From Epiperipatus broadwayi (taxonomy: Eukaryota > Onychophora > Udeonychophora > Euonychophora > Peripatidae): a stretch of DNA of 64,000 nt. The notes under the pieces were generated by a model. The model was not told the origin of the DNA and made no database searches. It saw only the letters and a program-made list of their open reading frames with translations. Shown piece after piece: positions 1 to 10,445 of the stretch (positions within the stretch are counted from its first letter, which is position 1; the number at the start of each line of letters is the position of its first letter). The stretch covers positions 558,001 to 622,000 of the forward strand of contig JAQFVV010012668.1 of NCBI GenBank assembly GCA_028023455.1, given 5' to 3'. The position numbers were made by a program, and so were the translations under genes.

Positions 1-447
1 AAAGTGATAAACAATATCAATTATACAAACGAATAATTTCATGGTTTAAAAAATGTTCAGATTGATAAGAAAAAATCACTTATCTTAAGAAATGGAAATA
101 TCTTGGAAAATAAGAACAAAACATATATTTAGTGAAATATATGCTAATTTTTGTTCTATAATAAATTCCCTAAATTAAGGTCTTAAATAACTTTTTTTTT
201 TTGGTTAAACTAAAATAAAATAAAATAATAATTTATTTATGTATAAATAGATATATTTTCACAATAAATTATACATATTTGATACTGACACTTTTATTTA
301 TGTTATAAAGACTATTACATATTATGATTTTTATAAACTTAATCCAAATCTACTTGTCCAAAAAATTCTTTTGAAAATTCAGTAATAAATTGGGGTTACC
401 AAATGAAAAAAGGACTAATCTTTCATTTTAATAATAAATAATTTTCT
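1..447. other. AT-rich intergenic DNA
   Basis: No coding, RNA or repeat signal was found beyond A/T runs and AAATA-type simple sequence. Confidence 0.6.
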
Positions 448-891
448 AATAACTGAAATACAGGCTTATTATATACATGTATCAATATATGTAATATATA
501 GGGTATATGAGCACAGACTTTCACATGACCCACCATTCTCCACTCCATCTCATAACATATCAGATTTTCAATTGGATGGATTGTTGAAGAGTTGAAGTGT
601 GGAGTGGATTGAAGCCTGTCCATTAAAGTATGAAGATTGGCTATCTTAATATATATCTGAGCACTTATTGCATATATGGGTAAAGATGATAATCTGGACC
701 AACTGATGATTGCTGTTTTAGCATGAAATACATATATTGGTGATTATTTATCTTTTCAACATTTGTGTTCAAATGTATCAGTGTTATGAGATAGAGTGGA
801 GAGTGGTGGGTCATGTGCAAGTCTATGCTCATATACCCTATATATTACATATATTGATACAGGTATATAATAAGCCTGTATTTTAGTTATT
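448..891 (+). mobile_element. Family A foldback element with hammerhead core
   Basis: The ends are a long inverted repeat: 448-557 reads as the near reverse complement of 782-891, giving arms of about 108 bp that start AATAACTGAAATACAGGC. The middle (about 558-781) carries the block 'gaagcctgtccattaaagta' shared with the copies at 44 kb, 52 kb and 58 kb, and a hammerhead-like core at 688-747. The 66-codon minus-strand ORF across it is an artefact of the repeat. No transposase is encoded, so the element is non-autonomous. Its class is unclear: either a MITE-like foldback or an inverted retrozyme-like copy. Confidence 0.75.
688..747 (+). ncRNA. Hammerhead ribozyme-like motif, core intact
   Basis: Stem I is ACCAA (698-702) paired with TTGGT (737-741), with an outer helix ATAATC/GATTAT after a bulge. 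The catalytic core CTGATGA lies at 703-709. Stem II is TGCT/AGCA with loop GTTTT, and its first pair is a T-T mismatch. GAA is at 725-727, A15.1 at 728 and U16.1 at 735, with predicted cleavage after A736 (AUA triplet). Stem III is only about 3 bp with a 2-nt loop, as in minimal animal hammerheads that work as dimers. The fold was reasoned by eye, not computed. Confidence 0.65.
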
Positions 892-944
892 ACATAGTAG
901 ATGTTTGCCCATCCCTCATATTTGTATTAAATGGAATGTGTCCT

Positions 945-1318
945 GTACATGAGGGGTCAGATTGATTTTAGGTCAATATGGGTGTGACAAGAATCTCAGC
1001 CTCAGTTGGCCTTTGAGCATTCCTCCATCAGGTTTTCAATTGGATGGATGGTTGAAAGAGTTGGAGTGTGGAATGGATTGAAGCCTGTCCATTAAAGTAT
1101 GAAGGTTGGCTATCTTAATATATATCTAAGCACTTATTGCATATATGTGTAGTGATGATAATCTGGATCAACTGATGATTGCTGGTTTAGTGTGAAATAA
1201 GTATACTGGTAATTATTTATCTTTTCGACATAAATGTGTTCAAATGTATCAGTGTTATGAGATAGAGTGGAGAGTGGTGGGTCATATGAAAGTCTGTGCT
1301 CATATACCCTATATATTA
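945..1318 (+). mobile_element. Family A element, partial copy
   Basis: Positions 1028-1318 repeat 559-848 in the same orientation. Positions 945-1027 match the inner region of the 44 kb and 58 kb copies (ggtcag...ggtcaatatgggtgtgac...). Only the right half is present, so this is a 5'-truncated copy beside the first element. Confidence 0.7.
1156..1216 (+). ncRNA. Hammerhead-like motif, stem I decayed
   Basis: CTGATGA lies at 1172-1178 and GAAA at 1194-1197, with U16.1 at 1204 and A17 at 1205. Inner stem I is ATCAA against CTGGT, which pairs poorly, and stem II is also weakened (GCTGGTTTAGTGT). It is homologous to the copy at 688-747 and probably inactive. Confidence 0.5.
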
Positions 1319-2034
1319 AATAGTTTTTTTTTAGTTATTAGTATATTTAAAAAAAAACCTTTTAAATGATCTAATAGTTTTTATTGAAGTCTAATTTTCT
1401 TTTATGGTACTAAATCCCATGACTAAAGCAAATATTAGCCATTTTTATAAAAATTGCTTATAATTATTATTGTTGTTAAATAATGAATCATAAGATTTGG
1501 TGAATAATAAAAAATATATAATAAATAGTTTATGTAATTTTCCCAACATTAAGAAATATTTTAAAACTTTTTTTAATTTTTTATAAAAACATATTATCAC
1601 AACAATTACTCAACTCCTAGAAGTAGGGGTAATAGTAGTAATTAAAAAAACTTAAAATGATTCTGCAAAAAAATAAAATAAAAAAAAATTATGTATATGA
1701 CAATTTAATTATTAATAATAAATTATTTTTCTGTGTAAGAAATGTTAGGCAGTATCAGAAAACTTTAGCCATCAACTATTGCAGTCACTCACAAATGCTT
1801 GACAATGCTTATATAAATTAAAACCCATACATAAAGTTGCTAGAAAGTGAAGTAGAAAAAGGTTTCATAATTGATATTCAAGATAAATTTTAATTCTGTT
1901 AGAAATAAAAACCTTTTATAGAAAATTTTAAATAAAACTGTATTTTATATTGTGTATATAACAATAATAATATAATTATAAAAAATATGCAACTTTCCCC
2001 AGATGAATGTAATATAAATATAAATTATGCATTG
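1319..2034. other. AT-rich intergenic DNA
   Basis: Only A/T-rich sequence with poly-A and poly-T runs. No ORF or repeat is supported. Confidence 0.5.
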
Positions 2035-2277
2035 GAATGCAATCAAAGGAAAAGCTATAATTGAATAACAATAATATAAAGGCAGCTAAGTGCTTTCGAG
2101 GGCTTTCTATGTCCTCATACTCATAGCATTAGAATGACCATGGAATATAGATGTATATCTTTTAACTATATACATATACAAATGCTATAAGTATGAGGAC
2201 ATAGAAAATCCTCGAAAACATTTAGCTGCCTTTGTATTATCATTATTCAATTATAGCTTTTCCTCTGATTGCATTTC
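2035..2277. mobile_element. Hairpin MITE
   Basis: Two arms of about 96 bp (2035-2130 and 2181-2277) are near-perfect reverse complements around a spacer of about 50 bp. Arm landmarks are GAATGCAATC at the outer ends and 'tatgtcctcatact' near the tip. No coding capacity. The arm segment 'agctaagtgctttcgagg' resembles the hairpin at 50.85 kb and, more weakly, the foldback at 46.5 kb, so these may be one lineage. Confidence 0.8.
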
Positions 2278-2799
2278 ATCACATAATTTATAATAATAAT
2301 GATGATGATGATAATAATATGTATTGCACATATGATAAGAATAAATTGTATACCAGAGACATACATCAACCCCTCTCATATTAATGTTACGACTGATAGA
2401 TTAGTAGATATGAGAAAGAGCATTACTTGCAAGTTTATTAAAAATGATTATAAAAAATGGGGCTTGCAAATTAATGTTATAGTATATGCTTTAGATTTAT
2501 TACTTTATAAATATTACTAGTGCTATGTATTACATAACCACTGTTTATGTATAAAGCTATTAATTTAGAGGATATAAAAAAACTACATTAAACACTGATT
2601 AACTAAAGTTAGATGTTATGTAAATGACAATAAAAGAAAATGGATTTTTATTTTTAAAATGCTTCTAAATTGGTATTCTTAAGATGTATATTCTTTAATT
2701 AGAAAATTGGTACATTTAGTTGTCTGAGAAATCATATGATATTGGAGTACTCATAAGGCAAGCTAAATATGATATCATCACTCAACTAACCAAATATTT
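2278..2799. other. AT-rich intergenic DNA
   Basis: A 73-codon plus-strand frame at 2299-2520 has low-complexity composition (poly-Met and poly-Ile start) and no recognisable domain. It is treated as chance. Confidence 0.5.
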
Positions 2800-3015
2800 T
2801 TTCCCCATAATAAATATTTCTGTAGTGTAATTTCCACTATATGACTGTCACACAAGGTAGGAATTGGTTTCTATCTACTTTTCACTTTATGGAGGAGTGT
2901 AATCATAATATATGATCAAAGACATGTGAAAAAGATATATGATTCCCTAGATGCACATTACGTGCTGAACCAATTCTCATCAATTGGTCAATATCATAGT
3001 CTCTTACACATGTCT
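2800..3015 (-). mobile_element. Family C-like remnant with decayed hammerhead core
   Basis: 'tgtagtgtaatttcca' is shared with the element at 9.98 kb. On the minus strand about 2950-3003, ACCAA-TTGATGA-GAATTGGTTCAGCAC-GTAA can be read. C3 has become T and GAAA has become GTAA, so it is homologous but dead. Confidence 0.5.
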
Positions 3016-3283
3016 TTATCATTATTCAATATATATATATATATATTGTCACCTCAACTTTCTCCGCGCAATCTTTCACTTATTCAACCTCAATAAACTC
3101 TCATTTATTTCAAGTAGCTAGTAAATTGAATTTTATACTAACTTTAGGATCAAATATACCGGGGGCACCAAATTGCAGCTATAAATTGTAATGCCCACCA
3201 GAGATCATCATCATTAGCCATATTTAGGACTATAGAAGATACTGGAGAAAGTAATTAAATTGTCTCTCAAAATTAAAAATATA

Positions 3284-3319
3284 ATAATAATATAATATAT
3301 ATAATAATATAATAATAAA

Positions 3320-3366
<47 letters not shown>
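3284..3366. repeat. (TAA)n microsatellite
   Basis: Irregular TA/TAA sequence runs into a pure ATA/TAA tract from about 3321 to 3365. Confidence 0.95.
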
Positions 3367-4189
3367 TGGATAAAACCATTCAATCTATGTGGTCTTAATT
3401 TCAAACCTAGCATTAGTCATGCAAATATTTCATGATAAATTTATTATAAAATTTACAATAATGAGACAACTTTCTTCCACAACTTTATTATAAATATCTG
3501 ATCTCGAGTGGTAACTACAGAAAATACAATATACAGTTCTCATTTATATCTGACTGGAAATAACTCAGTAATTAATGCAGAGAACTCATAATCTAAATTC
3601 ATAATATAAAACCATCATTTAATTTAATATTAGACAAAATTATCACAGATAAATCCTCCCCATTTAATTCCATTACTTTATTTTTCGTTCTCAGCATTTA
3701 TCACTTTCAATAGCTACAATTATAAAACACGGAATGTCTGTGTTATGTTCTCTAATCTGAGAATTCCTAATCTTATTTCTCAAAATACACATATATCTTT
3801 CGATCAACTATCAATTCTTGATCCCTATTTTTATAATGGTATAACAATTTTATTATAATATGCTACTTGATTTCCAAACTAGCTCTTAGATCAATAATTG
3901 AACTGCTCTTTCTCAAGGTCTAGATCTGTCAAGAGGTACACTTATAAGCGATTACACTATAATGGATATGATCCCATATATGCTAAAATAAATTTTAGTA
4001 GAGTTTAATAGTGGGAATCACTCTAAACACCGAGAACAGGAAAGGGATTTTATGTCTGCTCCCAATATTCACAACATTACACTGAATCAAAAGATTAAAT
4101 TTGTTAAACTTAACTCAACTATTCCCTGTCATTTTATTCTATTATTTCTAATCTATTTTAATTAATAACCTTAATAATTTTATTTTGCT

Positions 4190-4550
4190 AAAGTAAACTA
4201 TGGAAGTAAACCATGGACATCAATCAGATAAATCAATCAAAATTTACTTATGAGAGTAAACTACGGAAATGAATCATAAAATCAGATTATGCAAATTAAT
4301 TATGACAATAAATTATGTGAAAATGAAGTTTATAAAAATGACTTAATATAATATAATAATAGATTATATTAATCGAGTATAGAAATATTCAAGATAAAAT
4401 CAATACTGTAATTCAATCATGGAAATAAATTATTAATAGAAAATTAACCATGTGAATCGAATATGGAAACAATATGATAATGACTACTGCAAATCGATCT
4501 TGAAAATAAATTATCATTATAAAATAAATAATTAAATTTAAATATGAACT
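4190..4550. repeat. Degenerate short-period tandem repeat
   Basis: Variants of 'aaatnaatyatggaaataaattat' recur about every 18-24 bp with heavy divergence. The same words ('atggaaataaattat', 'aaccatg', 'gaatcatg') return across 360 bp. Flanking DNA from 3016 to 5480 is otherwise plain AT-rich sequence. Confidence 0.4.
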
Positions 4551-5480
4551 AATATGACTTTAACTATAGGTGATGGATATATAGATTCTGGAGATATTTG
4601 AAACACCAAAACACAACGCACAATATAATCATATAACAATAGTAAACTTTATTACATTAGCAATAATGATAAAATTAAAATAAAAACACACTAAATTATA
4701 ATATTGTTACACACAAATATATGATTCCGATCTATTCAGGACTATTATTCGAATACATGTTTGAATTAACTAATTTCCTGGATGACTCACTTCTTGTTTT
4801 GACCCATTCATTTATTAATGAATAAATAATTAATAATAGTAATAAATATAAACGCTCACACATGGAATCAGAATTCCTATATTTTTAGCTTTAAGAAAAC
4901 TTATATCTTGAAAGAGAAGAAAACCTACAAATTTCTATCTCCCCCTTTTATTGTAAACATTGTCCATTGGACTATTCCAAAATAATATATTCGTTTCAAT
5001 TATTCTAACTAGCAATGTGAAATAATCTTAAATTTCTAAATCATTTTATCAAGCAATAATTTTCACATTTCCAATGAAGAAGGATGATATGTCACAAAAA
5101 TCCCCTACTGATTTTGCAAACGGGTTTAAATTCAAAACCCACTCTTTTACAGTCATGCTTGTCAGATCTTTACATTTTTGACTGTATATATCTTAATATG
5201 TCAATATGTCCACTCAGCTTGATGACCTCAATTTACCATCATTCACAAAACAAATTAACACAGACCGGTCAGTTTATTAATTAAAATCCCTGTCATTCTT
5301 CATCATATATATACATCTGACTGAATCCTTATCCTTTCAGGTATTCTGTCCCACATAAGAAAAACTCTTCATATCATACATCACCATGCAGTATTTATAA
5401 CGCACACAGCTACGTCTTGGTAAGGGAAATTAAAAAAAAACAACAACATCAACTTCAAACTTAAACTCTTTGCTTGAGCC

Positions 5481-5499
5481 AGAGAGAGAGAGAGAGAGA
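5481..5499. repeat. (AG)n microsatellite
   Basis: Pure AG repeat of about nine units. Confidence 0.9.
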
Positions 5500-6600
5500 T
5501 CTTTTCTTAAGATCCATAATCGTGTAAAGAGCTCCTCTTAGACACCTATTCTCTACATTGGCATGCAAAACATTTTCTACACTTAAACAGTAACTTTATT
5601 AATAATTCACTATTTTAACAAATAAATGGAGTGAAACTTAGTCATCTCCACCTGCCATGGTATATAAATCATGAGACAGCCACTTCTCATCTATTGGGTG
5701 GTAGAATAACTTTATGTTAGTAATGACAAGCATTTATGGCTTTATATATGCCCATATATACATCGATTACAGCCTAGATAAATGACAAAGACTAACCAAA
5801 TCCCAAATCAAAGCATACATGAATTATTTCATTTTAAACAGTCAAGCCAACAACATACCTAACATTTATATTAATAACATATCAACAATACTTTAGCATA
5901 ATTATGGGTTTTACGACCATCCCCTAACTCTTCATATTTACTATTAAGCACAAATTAAAATTTTGTTAAGAACAATAAAAATATTTATATCCTTTCTCTC
6001 TTTACTTTTAAATTTACATGAGCATCTATACTTAAATGGTATCAAAATCATTTTTTTTTCTCTTTCCTTCAAACATTTTAAACATAAACAAAATATTAAA
6101 TTAAATAATCTAGTGATTAGAGGGTGACATAGCATATAAACAAAATGAAATATAATAAAAAAAAAGACATTATATTGTAACGATATATAAATATGTCGTT
6201 ACATTAATTTAAAATAAAAACTTAAAAGTTCGCAAATAAAAGGAAAAAACTAAACGCTAAAATTAAAATGTTTGTTAAACATATATATATATTCGCACAG
6301 ATGCTAAACTTTAAAAATATTTTTTTCATAAACAAAAAAAAAAGTATTTGAACGTATTTTTTTAAATAAAAAAATACAAGATTGAAATATAAAAAATATT
6401 TTAATAAAAAAATAATGTAAGTTAAAATAAAAACAGGTATTAATTAATTCCTGTAATCTGTAAATGGAAATGATTGTTTATTAATTATCTAAAAGCTGTG
6501 TAATTAAAAAGTCAGATGAAAAGTTAGATAAGAGAAGAAAGAGATTTTAGCTTGACCAGTGGAAGCAAATAAAGGCCCAGACCATAACGAAAAAACAGAA
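5500..6600. other. AT-rich intergenic DNA
   Basis: No supported feature. A 63-codon minus frame at 5944-6135 has no domain and is taken as chance. Confidence 0.5.
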
Positions 6601-6633
6601 GTGACGATTTGTTCATGGAATCCATAGGAGGAC

Positions 6634-6667
6634 TATAAAAATAAAAAATATTGAGTTCCAGTCAGTT
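6634..6667 (+). promoter_or_regulatory. Candidate TATA plus initiator core promoter
   Basis: TATAAAA starts at 6634 and TCAGTT lies at 6662-6667, placing the initiator A (6664) 30 nt downstream, the usual TATA-to-start spacing. The surrounding 300 bp are noticeably more GC-rich than the rest of the region. This is a motif match only; there is no transcript evidence. Confidence 0.4.
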
Positions 6668-6961
6668 TTCCAACTTGATTTTAGTGAGTCGAGCGACAAG
6701 ACGCACTTGCCGTCCTCACTCATTTATTTTAAAAATGCAAAGACTGTGATACCAGAACAGGACCAGCTAATGCTACCTCCAAAATATCAGACCGGTCTTC
6801 CAGGAAAGTCTCCGTGGGAATTGCCAACGGGAACATGGACTCTTCTACCATAAGCTACATGAAATGAACAATTATTGAAATCAATTAAGAACTTTCGTCA
6901 AGTTTTACAAATTGATAAACAAGCCAACTTAAATGTTAAAACGGACTCTTATCTGACTTTT
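6664..6961 (+). other. Candidate first exon ending at a GTAAGT donor
   Basis: From the putative start at 6664 the sequence runs to a perfect donor, ACTTTT/GTAAGT, at 6961/6962. One frame is open from 6605 to a TAA near 6851 (about 82 codons, mixed-composition C-terminus ending ...ELPTGTWTLLP). A second frame covers about 43 codons to a TGA ending ...NGNMDSSTISYMK. Neither has an upstream ATG in a normal context and neither was recognised. It could be a 5' UTR exon of a host gene or a transposon promoter fragment. The local GC rise and the donor site are what single it out. Confidence 0.3.
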
Positions 6962-9820
6962 GTAAGTTTTTAAATCAAATTAATAATGCTTAATTTTATA
7001 TGTTTTCCAATTGATAAACATCATTTCCATTTTTTTTTCTTATTGTAAAGATTATTTAAATGCATGAAATTTAAGTTGTTTATGGACGCTTGCATGGATT
7101 CGTTTGCGGTTAATTATATTTTGAATTTTCATATTTGATCAAAATATATAGACATTCAGTAAATAATGATACCTTACGGTGAGTATCTAAAATGTATTTA
7201 TTCGGATGTCTTTTAAGTTATTGGTGACAATGCAAGTATCTTATGGTGAATACTATTGGGTTACGTATAAATTTCCCTCTGCAATTGTCAGTAATCAATA
7301 ATTTTGTATTTTGATCGTTTATGTTTATTTTGAAATGTTTTGACCGTGGAATCTATGTAATCGATCTATACCCAACATTTTTAAACAAATCTGTGCGAAC
7401 GTATCTAAATGTTAAACTTAAGTCGGGCGTGAATGGTTTATATAGATTTGTAAAGCTATATTAGGGAAGGGAAATCTTGGGTTATTTGTTTCGTAGTTAA
7501 ATTGGGTCAATGGATTGGATATATTGGTGTAATTTAGTAGATGTGGTACAGATTCGCTACGGGCAGAATCGCTTCATACGCCGCACCCTCCCGTTTACCT
7601 ATGGAAGGAATTATAAGACGAAGAACGCAGTTCCTTTCTATGGAGTTTTTTTTTATTGCTCTTCTCCGTAGATAGATGTAATATTTATTCCTATCTGATG
7701 AGAGGCAATTTCTTCTCTTAACTTTTTGGTGCTGCCGTATTTCGTATTACATTGAATGCATCGATATATCAGATGAATTGACACCAGTTTGGCTGCGACT
7801 TTTAGCCTAAGGTTAAATAGGGATAGAATGTTTATTTTCAAATGCAAATCTGTGTAGTCTATTCATACTCGACCCTCTAAATAAATAGTAAACTCATTAT
7901 TTGCAATCTACTTAAATTTAGAATTAAAGATCAATATAAAAATATAAACGTTAAATTTATTCCTCAAAATTTAAATATTATTTTATATGTGTGTAAATAA
8001 ATATTTTTATGTGTTAATTTCTGGCAGTGGCTTTTATTCTTTTATATTTAAGATATAAAATTAAGATATAGGTTTTTATCTCTGCGTCTCCACTGAGCTA
8101 GTGACTTGGGCTAACGATTGGAATATTTAAATAAAGTGGAATCTTAACAGCGCGTATCTGCCTACTCTATAAATTTTTCTAGGTTTAAATGCCTAGATGG
8201 CGCTCTGTAGAGCAGATATCGTAGTTTGCAGTTAGATTTGATCTTCACTTTCATTTCGATCGTTATAATATAAACAAAATAAAATAAAGAATAAATATCA
8301 ACATTACAGATAGCCTCTTTAAATGTCTTTTCCTTCCACTGTCCATCAATCAATTAATATATTCAGTTCATTTTATTTGGGATAGCTATATAATTGCACA
8401 TCAGACAGTTATTTTAATTAAATGTGTATAGAACGCACAGTCATTTGAATCACGATAGATAAAAAAACATAGATAGTTATTTTAAATCAAAAGTGTAGCT
8501 ACAGGAGAATTAATAAATTTTAAAAGAGTTCTGTTGATTATCTTCCATTTGATGACTTTCTTCCTGGATTTGAATTCCTTGGTTTCTTTTCTTCTTCTTT
8601 TCCATTTAAAGGTTCAAATCATATACAACAAGCAGTTTCTGATTACCAAACATGAATTAACTTTTTAAACAATTTCAGAAGTTTGCTGCAGTCTTCAAAT
8701 GAATTTTAAACAGCCAAATAATTATTATAATCTGAATTGGGGTTTCAATCTCATACAAAATTTTGACAGTTTTCTCCTTCAATGAATTTTTAATAAGCAG
8801 AATGGATAAATTGTGATATTCAGCATAAAATATCTTATTAAAAGTTGACTTCTTCATAATTGATGTAAGGAAGAGAAACATGCACCACTCATAGATGAAT
8901 TAGAAATTCATATTTTGGTATACTATAAAACTTAACTTCATTATTAAATTCTGAGAAAGAAAATTAAAAAAAAAACAACTTGGAGATTAATTCTTAGTTA
9001 GCCCGTTGTTCTTAATTAGCAAAAGTTCTTTCATTCACTTTCTCCCGTCACTTTTATAGAGTGAAAGAGAGAAAAAAAACACATGTTAAACCCCCTCCCC
9101 CAGTGGTTCTTCTTCAAGTCTAATTAAAAAAATCCCCACTCAGAATGAACAATGACTCTTCCTTAAGTGTTACTTTTTTAACAACTTTGTTTAATCTGAA
9201 ACCAGATCTCTTCAATTAACACATTGGTGACTAATTTATGAAAATTAGTCAAAGAAGATATAATCAAAAACATAAGCTTACTAACACCTTTTTGGTCAAA
9301 CAAAGGTTACATTCATTTGATCTAAATAATTTCTTATTTAGATTTACATTTTTAATAATATAGAAAATCATGTCAATTTCTATAAAGGAAAGAAAAAAAA
9401 ATCAAACTCATATATCTGTATCACACACATACATGTACAGAACATGAAACAGAAAACTGATTATTCAGATTATATGAACACAAATATCCATCATAATTTC
9501 TTATAATTACAAGCATAAAATCAATTATAATTTCTGATAATCATAAACATAAATATTCACCATAATCTCCTATAACTCTAAACTTATTCTCTAGAAAGAA
9601 ACTGTTAACTAAACTACTGACAATCAATTCAATCTTAATTCTCATCAACTCTTTAGTAATAGATATTTTATACAAACACAAACTGTCTCTATATATGTTA
9701 TTTGTTAGCTATATAGCCATTACTTTCTCAAATAAAACTAACTTTTCTTATAGTAAAAAAAAATTTTTTTCCACAATTACTTCATTTTATTATATTTGGT
9801 TTATAGATGGTATAAACCAA
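6962..9820. other. AT-rich DNA with one GC-richer patch
   Basis: Mostly featureless. A 53-codon ATG frame at 7510-7671 (+) covers the GC-richer patch 7540-7640 (residues GQNRFIRRTLPFTYGRN); no family was recognised. The minus-strand frames at 7653, 8162 and 8675 look like chance. If the 6634 promoter is real, this is the start of its first intron. Confidence 0.3.
8189..8206. promoter_or_regulatory. CTCF-like sequence (weak)
   Basis: GCCTAGATGGCGCTCTG resembles the CTCF core (AGATGGCGCT type). It is a single motif in AT-rich DNA with no supporting context. Confidence 0.2.
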
Positions 9821-9846
9821 AAGACTACAATATATATATATATATA

Positions 9847-10445
9847 GTGAATTATTAGTTTAATTGATGTGTCAAACTTACTACAATCACAACTTTGACA
9901 CAAACCATTTATTGGAAGTATATTATTAATTTTTATTAGTCATTCATTAAACTAGAGATTATCCGCTTAATAATATTTTTGTAGTGTAAATTCCATATGT
10001 TTATGATTACACCCTTCCACAAAGTGTTAAAAGCAAACAGAAAACAGTTGCTACTGTGCATGAGAGTGATGTAATGGAAATTACATTACAAAATATTATT
10101 CATTAAATGAATAATCTCTAGTCTAATGAATGACTAATAAAAATTATTAACATACTTCCATTAAGTGGTTTGTGTCAAAGCTTTGAGGGCAAAATTTGAC
10201 ACTTATCAATTAAACTATAGTAATTCACTATCTAAATATACTGAACAATCATAAAAATATGGGTAAGAGATTGTGATCTCAGTCCACTGATGAGAGCTAG
10301 TTCTGCATACATGTGCACCTTGGGGGTTCATACATCTTTTTCATGTGTCTTTGGTCATGTATTTACACCCCCCCCCCCAGTTGTTAAAAACACAGTTGCT
10401 ACCTTGCATGAGAGTGGAGTTTCATTAAGTAAATAATCTCTAGTC
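9847..10445. mobile_element. Family C inverted-repeat element
   Basis: The left arm 9847-9995 (gtgaattattagtttaattg...) is the reverse complement, with indels, of 10085-10235. The core holds 'tgtagtgtaaattccatatg' and 'acagttgctactgtgcatgag'. A third partial arm follows at 10380-10445 after a decayed hammerhead core and an 11-C run at 10368-10378. No coding capacity. Confidence 0.65.
10275..10330 (+). ncRNA. Decayed hammerhead-like core
   Basis: GTCCA-CTGATGA (CTGATGA intact) is followed by a broken stem II (GAGCTAGTTCTGCAT), with TACA in place of GAAA, and then TTGGGGG. It aligns base for base with the family B motif but cannot be active. Confidence 0.4.

Noticed and set aside
423-623. 66-codon minus ORF as a gene
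   Set aside because: It lies across the inverted repeat of a family A element, and related frames recur in other copies.
3284-3366. CRISPR-like or satellite array
   Set aside because: It is a plain trinucleotide microsatellite with no spacers; no CRISPR array is present anywhere.
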